A stretch of DNA of 64,000 nucleotides from Bos javanicus. Lineage: Eukaryota; Chordata; Mammalia; Artiodactyla; Bovidae. The notes below the pieces were generated by a model that was not told the origin of the DNA, searched no databases, and saw only the letters and a list, made by a program, of their open reading frames with translations. The DNA lies in assembly GCF_032452875.1 (NCBI RefSeq), contig NC_083879.1:83523572-83587571 (forward strand). Direction: 5' to 3'. This document shows positions 1 through 11,192 of this stretch, piece by piece. The translations under genes were made by a program, and so were the position numbers. Position 1 is the first letter of the stretch. The number at the start of each line of letters is the position of its first letter.

Positions 1-142
1 ACTTGGGGAATGGGGACCCGTATGGCCCAAATGATGCTGCAGGACTGTTTGAGGACTCAGGCCCCACCCCCACATGAGCCTCTGGAGGCTTTGTCTGAGC
101 TGCCGACACAGGCGAGGGCCCTTCCTGGCTCCCCTCTCCCTG

Positions 143-359
143 AGAAACAAAGAAAGTGAAGCCGTTCAGTCCTGTCAAACTCTTTGAGACCCCGTGGACT
201 GTAGCCTACCGGGCTCCTCTGTCCATGGGATTTTCCAGGCAAGCGTACTGGAGTGGGTTGCCATTTCCTTCTCCAGGGAATCTTCCTGACCCAGGGATCG
301 ACCCTGGGTCTTCTGCATTGCAGGCAGATGCTTTACCATCTGAGCCACTGGGGAAGCCA
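143..359 (-). mobile_element. Bov-tA SINE
   Basis: Full-length tRNA-derived SINE read on the minus strand: tRNA-like head at the right (ending near 359, B-box-like ggtcgatccctggg just inside it), BovB-derived body, and tail at the left. A 9-bp target-site duplication, ctctccctg, lies at 134-142 and 360-368, so this is an independent insertion. Confidence 0.93.
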
Positions 360-368
360 CTCTCCCTG

Positions 369-2244
369 CTTCCCTGGAAAATGAAGGGTGGTTATCCCTC
401 CTTCCATTATTTCGGTTTCCCAGAAGCCTGGTCTTTTTTGTGAAAGAAAACACATTTTGCAGAACAGAACACTCAGACACAGAAAATTTAAGTCGTCTTC
501 TTAAGGCACAAGATCTGTGGTTCCCAAGTCCCATTTTGACATGCTTTCTACCATACACACTGTGAAAGAAAATACAGACGGAAAACAAACAACTGATGTT
601 TGATGAATAGAAAAGAGGCTCCACAGTGACTCTGATTTTCTTTTAAAAAAACACTTAAAATGTTACCAAAAGTGCCTGCTGCCAATGTTGTGTCTATGCA
701 CCATTGCTGTGGGTTGGCATTTTTGTGGGCTGTGTCATTGTCACAGTGGTCATTCATAGAAGAGAAGTGGTGGCATTTAGAAAGACTGAATAGACGAAAC
801 AGAACCGAAACCCGAGCCGTGTCCCTGTGGACACTGTACACTCAGGTCACTGGCCCAATGACTCTCAGAGCTTCCCCTGTGACTCTTCCATGGGAAAAAA
901 AAAAAAAAATAAAGGATGAAGATGTGTTCAGGAGGAAGAAATGAATTGCTCCCAAACAGTGCAGAAGATGAGCGGTGAATCTGAATAAAACGTGGGTCTC
1001 TGCTTGTCTGTACAGCATTCCAGTCAGGCTAACTTTACCTCTAAATGCATTAATAGTCCCGTACATTTCTTGAAAGGAAATACTAACATGATCACCTACA
1101 TAAACTACTAAGAACAATGGTGGGTACTTACAATTATTTTCACAGGAAGAGTAAATCATCCACTTTTGCTGTTGGGTTAAGGAATGGCATGAACGGGAAC
1201 CTGTTGAACGGGAGAGGTGGGGGTGGTGGAAGATACCCCATGGCGGGGAAACTGCAGGAGCAAATGCAGAGAAGCAGACTGAGCCGTCAAGGAAAGGGTG
1301 GGAGAGAAGGTGGTGGGGGGTGACCTCCGGACCCTGCAGAACGCGCATGGGGCTGGACAGACAGCCGTCCAGGTAAGAAATAATCCTTAAATCATGTACA
1401 AACTGCCTCACAAAAAGCAAACGAGCTAAGGCAGTTGACAAAGACACAAGGAGTGAGGTAAAATATGACAATAATTGGAGAAGTATTGAAGAAAATACAT
1501 GTGGGAGAAATAAAGGAAATATCTAATAATATATTGTTCTGACCTGAGCTTCCTTATCCAAAGTAGAGAAGGAAACATGATCAGACCTGGGTGTCATGGT
1601 GACCGGGGGGTAGGGGGACACACACTGCCCTTCTGTCCTCGTAAGTTGTCAAGGGGAGGATCAACTACTCAGGACGGAGAGTCTCCGAAAATCAAGGTCG
1701 AATGAGGGTCGTGCAATGAAGCACAGGCTCAGCATTCAATCTATGTCAAAGGGAGCAATAAAATCTCAAGGGCTGCTGTTTGTATCCTTCAGTGTTCACT
1801 AACGGCAAAACTTTAAAAACTAACGTTGACGTCAATCTTTTATACAAGGGGAAAGGATGTTCTGCGAAGGGTCAGTATGAAGACAGAAAAGGAGAGGAAA
1901 AGGGGAGAGACTCCGTGACCATGGAACCCGCGGGGATGAACATGGAGTTGGCTGAGGAACGCGAGAAGGCGTGTGACGCCAAGGTTTCCCTCTGTAACCA
2001 CGAATCAGGAGATCTCACTAAGGAGGGAGGGAGCCCCGAGGGAAATGAACACCTCACGTGGGATTCAGAGCACCTGGGCAATGGAGAAACAGAGTGGTTT
2101 GCACATGCTGAGTGTGAGAAGCCAGTAGGACTTTCCAGCGGAGTGGATCGAATCTGCAGGCTTCCAGGAGCAGCGTTTGGAGTCGGCAAAGAAAAGTGAC
2201 GGTATGATAAGGTCAAAAGTGAACGCCATGATTCAGACATGAAA
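369..2244. other. single-copy DNA, no gene recognised
   Basis: No repeat family or exon recognised. It holds an A-run at about 895-909, a G-rich stretch at 1208-1321, and a perfect CRE-type octamer TGACGTCA at 1827-1834. Open frames of 94-209 codons occur on both strands but show no domain, no conserved motif and no plausible splice context, so they are not called. Confidence 0.6.
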
Positions 2245-2475
2245 ATCTGCCATTTGTGGCAACAGAGGTGGGCCTAGAGGCATTATGCTAAGTGAAATAA
2301 GTCAGAGAAGACAGAGATCTTCCTTAGGTGAAATCTAGGAAACAAAAATTTAAAACAGCTCATTATAGACACAGAGAGCAGACGGGTGACTGCTGGTTTC
2401 GGGGAAGTGGGCAAAATGGGTGGAGGGGGAGGTCAAGGAAAAAGAAAGAAGGAAAGAAGGAAGGCTGACAGAAGA
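2245..2475 (+). mobile_element. L1 LINE 3' end fragment
   Basis: The stretch reading gtgggcctagaggcattatg, then tgctaagtgaaataagtcag, is the well-known mammalian L1 sequence near the ORF2/3'UTR boundary. It is followed by the attatagacacagagagcag portion and a G-rich 3'UTR. The fragment breaks off into an AAGG/AAAG purine-rich run at about 2436-2465. No poly(A) or duplication was found, so it is a broken old copy. Confidence 0.75.
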
Positions 2476-2890
2476 CAAGAAAGGAGAGAAGGCGTGTACT
2501 GTCTACACACAGCGGAGTGGGGTGGGGGGGTCATTTCTGGGACTGAGAAGAAAAAGAAATCCCGGACAAGAACTAATTCTCCAGGATTTGTCTAATGATT
2601 TTCTTTCAAGGACACTGAAAATAAAAAAGCAAACAGGTACTGACATTATGTCCAATATTACTTAGAAGGGCCCTTTTCACTCCAAGATTAAATATGTTTT
2701 ATGTTTTCTTGCAGTAATAATAATTTTAAAAACCTCTTTAAATCTAATCTTTTAAAAGGTTTGAAGTAAAATTTTAATACGGCTTGAAGTAGGATTAGGT
2801 TTTAAGTTATTTTAAGTGGACGGCAGTATCCCCAAACTATGTGTCTACTGGCACGTCCTTACTAATAATGTCTTCCTAATACAGTCAATT
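2476..2890. other. single-copy AT-rich DNA
   Basis: No recognised repeat, exon or RNA gene. AT-rich, with several short A and T runs. Confidence 0.5.
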
Positions 2891-2936
2891 CACACTCACA
2901 CGCTCACTAACACACACTCAGGCACACTCACGCACA
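2891..2936. repeat. degenerate CA microsatellite
   Basis: Interrupted CACA/CTCA units (cacactcaca, cacacactca, cacactcacgcac), an eroded dinucleotide tract. Confidence 0.8.
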
Positions 2937-3313
2937 GAGGTGTTCGGTCTGTGCGCTCTCTGTGATCTGCCGGTGCTCCCCCAAGACCAATCTTTTTAAA
3001 ATATTCATATCCTTATATTAGCCAAGGCAGAGGAAAAACCTTCTCAAAACAGAACCTGAAAGTCTTCATCACAACCATCATGTAAACAGGATAACCCCCC
3101 AACGTGGCTGAGAAGTTAATTAGTTGTTCTCAACACACTTTTTCCAGCCTTATTTCCTAATACCATCCACCACTAATAATGCCACATTTTTTTTCAAATA
3201 TCCTTTTAATTATTTTTATAATATATCACAATTATTTTGTGTCATCACATGCGTCTTCTAAGTGTTGAATGACCTTGTCAGTTTTTTTTTTTCCCTGAAC
3301 CATTTGAAAAGGG
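2937..3313. other. single-copy AT-rich DNA
   Basis: Nothing recognised. A T-run lies at 3281-3291 close to the BovB insertion that follows. Confidence 0.5.
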
Positions 3314-3323
3314 TATGTACATA

Positions 3324-3893
3324 TATATATATCAGTTCAGTTCAGTTCAGTCACTCAGTTGTGTCCGACTCTTTGCGACCCCATGAATCGCAGCACGCCA
3401 GGCCTCCCTGTCCATCACCAACTCCCAGAGTTCACTCAGACTCACGTCCATCAAGCCATCCAGCCATCTCATCCTCTGTCATCCCCTTCTCCTCCTGCCC
3501 CCAATCCCTCCCAGCATCAGAGTCTTTTCCAATGAGTCAACTCTTCGCATGAGGTGGCCAAAGTGCTGGAGTTTCAGCTTCAGCATCATTCCCTCCAAAG
3601 AAATCCCAGGGCTGATCTCCTTCAGAATGGACTGGTTGGATCTCCTTGCAGTCTAAGGGACTCTCAAGAGTCTTCTCCAACACCACAGTTCAAAAGCATC
3701 AATTCTTCGGCCCTCAGCCTTCTTCACAGTCCAACTCTCACATCCATACATGACCACAGGAAAAACCACAGCCTTGACTGGACTGACCTTTGTTGGCAAA
3801 GTAATGTCTCTGCTTTTGAATATGCTATCTAGGTCGGTCATAACTTTCCTTCCAAGGAGTAAGCGTCTTTTAATTTCATGGCTGCAGTCACCA
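3324..3893 (-). mobile_element. BovB LINE, 5'-truncated
   Basis: Minus-strand BovB (RTE clade) with the tail (ttcagttcagttcag on the plus strand) at the left. It carries the 3' end of the ORF, that is the region downstream of the reverse transcriptase core, where translations give YGCESWTVKKAE and ELWCWRRLLRVP. A 10-bp duplication, tatgtacata, at 3314-3323 and 3894-3903 bounds the insertion. The frame is broken (indels around 3660), so it is inactive. Confidence 0.92.
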
Positions 3894-3906
3894 TATGTAC
3901 ATAGGT

Positions 3907-4163
3907 ACATATATACACATGTAAGAGGATTCCCAGGAGCCTCAGTGGTAAAGAATCTGCCTGCAATACAGGAGACTTGCAGAAGATGCAGGTTTGATCC
4001 ATGAGTTGCAAAGATCCCCTGGAGAAGGAAATGGCAACCCACTCCATTATTCTTGTCTGGAGAATCCAATGGACAGAGGAGCCTGGGGGGCTACAGTTCA
4101 TGGTGTCTCAGAGTCGGACACAACTGAGCAACTGAGCACACACACACACACATATATACACAT
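3907..4163 (+). mobile_element. Bov-tA SINE with CA tail
   Basis: Plus-strand Bov-tA from the head at about 3927 to the tail ending cacaactgagcaactgagc near 4137, followed by a (CA)n run at 4137-4150. A 14-bp duplication, acatatatacacat, lies at 3907-3920 and 4150-4163. The first copy starts only four bases after the downstream duplication of the BovB at 3324-3893, so two insertions hit one TA-rich spot. A short insertion in the tRNA head (gacttgcagaagatgcaggt) marks this copy. Confidence 0.92.
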
Positions 4164-4269
4164 ATCACCTTTTACATAATATTGGTCCTTAATACTCATC
4201 TAAGTCTTAAATCCAAAGAAGAAGGGTGTTGTCTTACATTATAACAGTGCATAATGCAGCCATCAGTCA

Positions 4270-4762
4270 GTAAATGTAACATCAACACCACGGTTTCATG
4301 TCACACACATTCCAGAAAGCCAACAATGTCTACTAATGTCCTTTATAACATCCCCCAGTTCTGAAGCAGAATTCAGTCCACGAGGACAAGGTACTTAGTT
4401 GTCATGTCTCTTGAGTCTCCTTCATACCTGGAACAATCTGTGACACTGACATTGTGAAGGCCGAGGATAAGTTATTTTACAGAACATTCCTCTCTTGGTT
4501 TGTCTGATACCTCTGACCAGAAGAACACAGAACAGTGATTCTCAGCACACCACATTTAAAAACACACACTGTCCACTCCCAGGGGTGATGTTCATTTTGA
4601 ATTCTTGGTTAAGGTATTGTCTAACATTTCCACTGCAAAAATTACTATTGATACATTCCCCTTTAACTCTTGCAATCTGTAGGGAGAAACTGTGGGAACA
4701 TGCAAACATGTTGTGAGATTTTTAGTTTGTAAATCCCTACCCATTATTATTTAAGACTACTG
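4270..4762 (+). mobile_element. old L1 (L1ME-like) 3' remnant
   Basis: Resembles the 3' portion of ancient L1 elements. Three landmarks occur in the expected order: ttacagaacattcctctctt followed by ggtttgtctgatacctctga; then ccactgcaaaaattactatt; then tagggagaaactgtgggaac. The match is from memory of consensus features and is diverged; the exact subfamily is not assigned. Confidence 0.45.
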
Positions 4763-4763
4763 T

Positions 4764-4983
4764 TAAGCTTCTAAGTGAAAGTGGCTCAGTCGTGTCCAGC
4801 TCTTTGCGACCCCATGGACTGTATAGTCCATGGAACTCTCCAAACCAGAATACTGGAGTGGGTAGCCTTTCCCTTCTCCAGGGGATCCTCCCAACCCAGG
4901 GATCAAACCCAGGTATCCCTCATTGCAGGCAGATTCTTTACCAGCTGAGCCATAAGGGAAGCCCAAACTCATAAGCTTCTAAG
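4764..4983 (-). mobile_element. Bov-tA SINE
   Basis: Minus-strand copy, tail (aagtgaaagtggctcag) at the left and tRNA-like head at the right. A perfect 12-bp duplication, taagcttctaag, lies at 4764-4775 and 4972-4983. Confidence 0.95.
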
Positions 4984-6505
4984 ATGACACGTTATTTTTA
5001 TCTTTTTGGTATGAAACGTTCATCAGTCCCAGAGCACAGAAAACTTCCCCCTCCCGCCCCCATGCAAGCCTCTGGTACAGAATGCCTTCTAAGTGTTGAT
5101 GGCATTGTCTCCTCCCTTTGTTGACTCTAAAAAGGTAGGGACCACATGTTGCCAGCGTTTAACATTCTTCACTCTTGAGAATTAGTTACATTAGTACTCA
5201 GGGACTTTTATTGAAAGAAATTCTCCAAAGTTTGTCATTTAAGATTTAAAACACGAGATGCAAAATGGAGCCAATTCGTAATCCCTTGAATTTAAGCATA
5301 TTCAGTAAAATCACATTCATAGAACCTAACAAGGACTGCCTAACAGTCTATGAGAAAACAAGGAAGAGATTTTGCTAGTCTGACTTTGCCTTGAGATCTT
5401 GGGAACAAAAAAGTCTCTTGCTCCAGGGTCCACTGCACTGTCTGGACACTTTCTGGGGACGGTGTAGAGCCCATGGAATTATCTGGGCACGACTTTAACC
5501 CTCACAGCCATTCTGCAGCACGTGCTGTTTTGAATGAACCCCGGGCTAGCATCTGTGCAGTTTTATCTCTAAGAGAAATGACTGTCAGGGCGTATTTGTA
5601 ATTTGTGTGTTCTCTCCTTATCTGCCACTCAGTTTCTAACCACAGGACTGTTGGAGAAGACAGGAGCCTGTAAACCTCACAGGCCTTGGATCTGCACAGA
5701 CTCACCCTTGCTGTGCCTCTTCTGTTTTGCATGCGACCCACGGCAGCTGCAGCGCCGGGCGTTGTGAGGATATCTGATGTAAACACAAAAGTTTCCATTT
5801 TATCTAGCTCTGAAAAAAACCGGTTGATAAGCGCTCCGGATGCAGTGGATCTTGGAAACCATGACCTCCTGTGTAGCTTCTCCAGGTGCCACCCTCGAAG
5901 GTGGACCTCAGAATCCTGATGTTATTTGTTTCCAAGACCACATGGCTTTGTCCTCGGATGTTTCTGGACCATCCACTGTGCTCTAGGCTGGAGGTAAATT
6001 GGCCCTGAGCCTGAAGGCCTTTGCAAAATCAGCTAGAAGAGGGGCGGGTGGTCTGAGTCCTCTTTCATTGAAGACAAGTCTGCCTCTCAGCCAAGCAGAG
6101 CCTGCACGGCTTCCACGCCTCGTTTCCCTTCTGTTCCACCTCAGAACTGCCAATGCCGACTTCAGAAATCAGCTGGCCCTACTGAGAACTCAGATGGGTT
6201 TCTTCAAACAAACAGGCAAATGTAAGTGAATGAATTTAACGAGTTTTAGCAACTGTTTATTCAAATCTGAGTTAAAAAAAAAATAACTGAGCACAAAGTC
6301 GGTGGCAGGCACATTATTTGATATGTGAGGAGTGAACACACGGAATGCGATCAAGTCCTTGCCTCAAGGTGACCCTGGGATACTGAGAATGATGACTACT
6401 TTATGTGAACTGTAGGTGCTGAACTCAGATCCCAAGCCCCTATCTCAAAAGCCAGAACCCCCTCCAGAAGCGCCTAGATCTGCAGACTCAAGGACAGGCA
6501 CGACC
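4984..6505. other. single-copy DNA, no gene recognised
   Basis: Nothing recognised as repeat or exon. Frames near 5502-5919 overlap on both strands without any family signature. Confidence 0.5.
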
Positions 6506-6539
6506 TCATGGGTCAGTTCTGACAAACCCCAGCAGGGCT

Positions 6540-6660
6540 GGAGACTTCCGCTCTTGGAAGAGCAGGGCAGACTCCAGCAGCATCACTGAATCTGCCCGAA
6601 TCTGCATTTTAACATGTCTCATAGGTGATCCGGCTGCACAGTGATGTTTGAGAAGCGTGG
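6540..6660 (+). mobile_element. MER5-like hAT DNA transposon remnant
   Basis: The stretch gaatctgcccgaatctgcat, then tttaacatgtctcataggtg, then gtttgagaagcgtggtt follows the 3' half of the MER5A/B (hAT-Charlie) consensus order. It is non-autonomous, ancient, and diverged at its left end. Confidence 0.55.
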
Positions 6661-8753
6661 TTGAGCAGGTTGTTCGTTTTATTCCATTTAAAACAGTGAC
6701 ATAACTTTGCAGAGTTGAACCCAGATGAGGAGATCGTGCTTTATGCTGCAATATATTTATAAATAAGTAATGTATTATTTATTTATCCCTATCAAGCCCT
6801 AACGTCCCTTAACTCTGCCTCATGTTGCCGAAAGTCTTTGAAGAACGCGCAGCTAAACAGCCCTGTGCGGTTGCAAGGGAATCAAAAGAAAACATTACCA
6901 TTCCGGTCACTGGAGGCAGCACCAGCTGTTATGTAATTCTGTTATAAAGCTATTTCCTGCTACTGGAGGGTTTGAAATAACATTTACTTGTATAATTCTA
7001 ATTCCATTTAGTTTATCCATCCGGGGCCAAATAAAAAGCATAAATTAATCCACTATGAATATGTCAGGCAGATAACCATTTTAGAACAGGAGAGAATTAA
7101 ACGTCATTTACAAATTCTTTATAACCTTATCAAAATACCTTTCCCGAAGATTTCTAAGCATCCATTGTATGTCTCATACTTGACCCATTATTGTTTACCA
7201 GAACGGTATCTTTCGAACTTTCAGAGTTCTCAGCAAGTTCTGGGAGATACAGGGTATATTGGCACAGATGGCCTGCAAAGAAGCAGCTTTGGAGAGAATG
7301 GAGATCATATCCAGTCCTCGTGGAGGGTGGGGGAATGAAACGTCCTCTCTTTCTGCAATCCAGAGGGTCATCTTTTAAACACGAATATGCAACTAATCAA
7401 TTGGAAGTCTTTACTGGTCTAAAGTCTAATGGCTCTAAATTTATTTTTTTTATTTCAAAGGTTTTAGAGATGCATATTGTAACATAAAGCAGCTGTGAAT
7501 ATATGAATATGTATGTCTGTGTGTGTGTGTGTGAGAAAGAGAGAATCATCAAAATAATCTTACTTCCTCAAACTGGGAATCTTCATGAAAAAGGAACATT
7601 GCCAGTCACCTTTTAAGTCCCCTCTCTGCCTTCTGACCAGGTTCTGGAGTAAACATCAAACCGTGTCCTTCCAACATGAGGCTGTTCTATGCAGTGAGCC
7701 TTCCTGGGTTACCCTGGCTGCTGGTTCTCACCCTGAGGGGAGTACGGACTAAGCTTGTTCCCGAAGGCCAGATTCTGCTCCTCTTCAGAATAGCTCACGT
7801 GAACACCCATATCTGAAACCATCTGAACACTGCAGATTGCTACTCTCTCTAGAGGGGCATAGATAGAGTATGCCCCTCTCCATTGATTTGGAGAGGGCTT
7901 ATTCGATAGATGGGTCAGCCTATCTATTTAGCCTATAGCTTATTCTGCTCCACGGTTAGAGGGGTGTCAAGGGTAAGGGGACTGAGCTTCTTTTAATCAG
8001 TCTTCCTTCTCCACAGTCCAGCTAGAGGCAGCAGGCCCTCTTCATCCTCTGCATTTAAGACAGGGTCGTTAGACTTCTGAGGCCAAGGCCCGTGTGCAGC
8101 TCAAGCTGCGACAAGGCTCAGAAGGCAGGGAGCTGATGCCGTCCTAGTGAGCCCAGGCGGGACCACTCCCCACAAGAACTGCCATAGGATCTGTGTCCGA
8201 ATCCAAAGGAACATGACAGTCGTGTTTTGGGAGCACGGTTATGTATGAAGGCACCAATATGGTTTTCAGTTTTACACTGACCCATATGGTTAAACAGGGA
8301 TGTGAGTGCCTATTTTTCTTTGCTTTTCATTTTACATGGAGAGTCGTGTTTAAATCAGGAAAGAACAAGAAGATGAGACTGGTTATATTGAGAGAAAAAA
8401 AGGAAATATAGGGAACTGTGTCTTTGGATGAAGTGCGAGAACAAATGGAAGAGGCGGAGATGGAACAAATGAAGGAGAATCGACGGGAAAATACAGGCAG
8501 AGCACAGCAACTTGAAAAACGAGTTTGAGGGAGGAGAGAGCAGAACAGAGAATGGGGCTCAGTTATAGAAACAGGGAAACGTGTGGAGGAAGCAGCGTCC
8601 CCCAGAGGGAAAGGAAAAACGCAAAATCAAAATCAAGCAGCCACAACAAGGAAAACAAGCAGTGTCACAGAAGAACCAGAAACACAGAGATTACCGGAGG
8701 GAGACAGGCACGCGGCCCAGAATCAGCAGTCACTGCCGTGAAGAGACATAACG
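6661..8753. other. single-copy DNA with short GT repeat and hairpin cluster
   Basis: No coding gene or repeat family recognised. It contains a (TG)n run at about 7518-7533, an AT-rich block at 6890-7180 with several TAATTA-type motifs, and an unexplained hairpin cluster at 7851-7897 (an 11-bp perfect stem overlapping an 8-bp stem). Confidence 0.5.
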
Positions 8754-8905
8754 CAATGGGAGCTCTGCTGCTGCTAAGTCGCTTCAGTCGCGTCCAACTC
8801 TGTTCGACCCCATAGACGGCAGCCCACCAGACTCCCCCATCCCCAGGATTCTCCAGGCAAGAACACTGGAGTGGGGTGCCATTTCCTTCTCCCAATAGGA
8901 GCCCT
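8754..8905 (-). mobile_element. BovA monomer SINE
   Basis: One BovA unit without a tRNA head, minus strand (gctgctgctaagtcgcttc at the left, ccatttccttctccc at the right). An imperfect 13-bp duplication, caatgggagctct / caataggagccct, lies at 8754-8766 and 8893-8905. Confidence 0.88.
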
Positions 8906-10300
8906 AGGAACGTGGTAAGGAAAATATGCTAACAAGGAGGAGATGGTCAAGTAAAAACAAAACAAGAAGGGATCCCTGGATAAAATGGACTAGAGAAGAG
9001 ACAGAGATTCTCTAAAGAAAAACATTCCAACGGGTTGGAAAGCCTCCTCTGTATGCCTAAATCTGCCAAGAAATTCCCTCTTAAACAAGTACTTGTTCTC
9101 AGCGGGCCTCGATTTTCTCACCGGTGAAACATGACCGCTATATCATGATAAAGCATGCACGTGTGCACACGCATCAGTGTCAGGATGTGGTCTGTTTCGT
9201 TTCTCCCCCTGTAACTTATGACTTCTCAAGGCGTCTATTTCTTCCAGTAGGAGAATAATCGGGTTTTTCTCCTTAATGTGATTGTTCTTGAAATTGATAA
9301 GCTCAAAATACTTTGCCCAGGCAAAAACTTTGAATTTCCCTGTGAAACTTTGCAATTGATTTCACTAGTGACCTCTAGCAGCCTCTTATAGGAATAGACT
9401 TCAAACATTTACATTTTTAAAAGGCAAAGAAATGCTTCTCAAGCTCAAAAATCACCAACGAATAACTAGAGCCTAGCTCTTCAGGTAAAAGATAATTCTG
9501 TTTTTCCAGATAGAGTAAAAGATGTGCTTATATCTTAACACACATGAACTGTAATTTACTTAGATAAAGGCCAATATAGTCTTTCCCTTCACAGGACAGT
9601 AGTTATTAACACTAGGAGAATTTCTAAGGGGTAGGCACATTTTTCTCAGCGACATTAAGCTGAGAAGATACTCTTTTCTCATCTAAAGTCAAGAACTGCT
9701 ATAAAAACGTTTGCCCTACTCGTGGCAATCGGGAGGATTTTATGAGAGGGCATTCACAAAAGATACCCACAATTTTACAGGCAAGGAGGGATTTCACTGA
9801 AGACTTGAGCAGAGCACATTCTACTGGAAATGAGGAACACTTTCAGTGTTTCCCACACTCTGCGATAACAATATGAACACAAATAGACTCCATTCGAAAT
9901 AGAGATGAGCGAGTCTCTGGAGTCACAGTCAAGTCTCTCTGAACCTTAACGACTCTGTTGGGAGCGATGGCAGAGGTGCAAGGCCCCTGGAGTTTGAGGG
10001 GAGACAGCCTTAAAGGCAGGAGGAGGGGCTCAGATGCCCTTCAGCCTGACGTGATCGGAGGTGGAGGGAGAGACACACTGCACAGCACCCCGCACGGCTC
10101 ACCGCCTCGCTCAGAGCTGGGGGCGCCAAGCCCAGCCAGCGCAGGGTGGGGGTGGGGTCCAAAAGTCTCCAGGGCTTGCTTTCCACGTAAGTTTTTTTTT
10201 TTTTTTCATTTGTACACATTAGTATAATTTAAGATAATTGTATTTGTATTAACTCCATGAGTGCTGTCGGTCCTAACAAAATACTTCTCATATATGTATG
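8906..10300. other. single-copy DNA
   Basis: Nothing recognised apart from a T-run at about 10193-10206. The 89-codon frame at 9958-10227 ends in poly-Phe encoded by the T-run and has no domain. Confidence 0.5.
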
Positions 10301-10608
10301 GTTTTCCTGGTAGCTCAGTTGGTAAAGAATCCACCTGCAATGCAGGAGACTCCGGTTCGATTCCTGGGTCGGGAAGATCCGCTGGAGAAGGGATAGGCTG
10401 CCCACTCCAGTATTCTTGGGCTTCCCTTGTGACTCAGCTGGTAAAGAAGCCACCTGCAATGTGGGAGACCTGGGTTCGATCCCTGGGTTGGGAAGATCCC
10501 CTGGAGAAGGAAAAGGCTATCCACTCCAGTATTCTGGCCTGGAGAATTCCATGGACTAAGTCCATGGGGTCACAAAGAGTCCGACATGACTGAGCAACTT
10601 TCACTTTC
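10301..10608 (+). mobile_element. two-headed Bov-tA SINE
   Basis: Plus strand. A first tRNA-like head (about 10301-10375) is followed by a short BovA-type segment ending ccactccagtattctt. A second complete tRNA-like head (about 10419-10495, with ggttcgatccctgggttggg) and the usual body and tail follow. Three more copies of this arrangement occur in the window (37971-38297, 48709-48998, 56479-56776), so it is a subfamily structure and not a chance tandem. Confidence 0.88.
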
Positions 10609-10622
10609 ATATATACATATAC

Positions 10623-10664
<42 letters not shown>
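10609..10664. repeat. TA-rich microsatellite at SINE tail
   Basis: Interrupted (TATACA)n running into about 35 bases of pure (TA)n. It starts directly at the end of the Bov-tA tail, the usual birthplace of such repeats. Confidence 0.93.
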
Positions 10665-10666
<2 letters not shown>

Positions 10667-11039
10667 CCATTTCTGATTCAACAGGTCACCTTTAGGTGAT
10701 CTCAAAGAGAGCTGGCTGTGTGACCAGAAGGAATTTGACACTTGCAGGAAAGATGAACTTCCAAAGGCTTGGAGACCTCCGAGGCAGGGCCCCTGAGCCC
10801 TGGCTGGCTGGGCTGGCTGACCTCAGCATGAGTATATGAGCACAATTTGAATCTTTAAAATCTTTAAAAAGGGGAGCAGAATCAACAGAGCCAAGCTCTT
10901 TAACCTGTTGCACTACAACCTATTCTGAGTCAAGCCCTTTTGAGTCTCCTACTTGGCACTTAATTACATAAGAATGAGTCTTATGCCAGTTTTCTTCCAC
11001 CACTTCTCATCTAAAGATAAAGACCAGATTACTGTCTTT
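10665..11039. other. single-copy DNA
   Basis: Nothing recognised. Confidence 0.45.
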
Positions 11040-11192
11040 ATCACTAATGTCTGTTTCTTCTCTTCTCACCCCAACTAGAATATAAGATCCATGAGAACAG
11101 TCTTTTTTTTTTTGACAACAGACCAATTTCTAGCAGCAAAAATACAAGCGATCAATAAAAATTTGTTAAGTAAGTGAATACATGAGTCAGTG
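11040..11192 (+). mobile_element. L2 LINE 3' end
   Basis: The segment ccaactagaatataagatcc followed by atgagaacag, a T-run, and gatcaataaaaatttgttaa follows the L2 3' end (actagaatgtaagctccatgag, then caataaatatttgttgaatg). An ancient copy. Confidence 0.65.

Noticed and set aside
175..624. 149-codon minus frame and similar long frames over SINEs (for example 23363-23746, 37804-38301, 25887-26276)
   Set aside because: Translations of Bov-tA units (recurring SAGDxGSIPGxGRSPGEG-type strings); repeat shadows, not genes.
842..1471. 209-codon minus-strand frame
   Set aside because: It crosses the A-run at 895-909 (giving poly-Phe) and shows no domain or conservation cue.
1780..2199. 139-codon plus-strand frame outside repeats
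   Set aside because: No recognisable motif, and an opposing 122-codon frame overlaps it; length is within chance for this window. A protein search or RNA evidence would be needed to revive it.
10419..10495. tRNA-like sequence with A- and B-box character (also in every Bov-tA head)
   Set aside because: These are SINE heads derived from a tRNA; the sequences continue into the BovB-derived body and cannot fold as mature tRNA genes.
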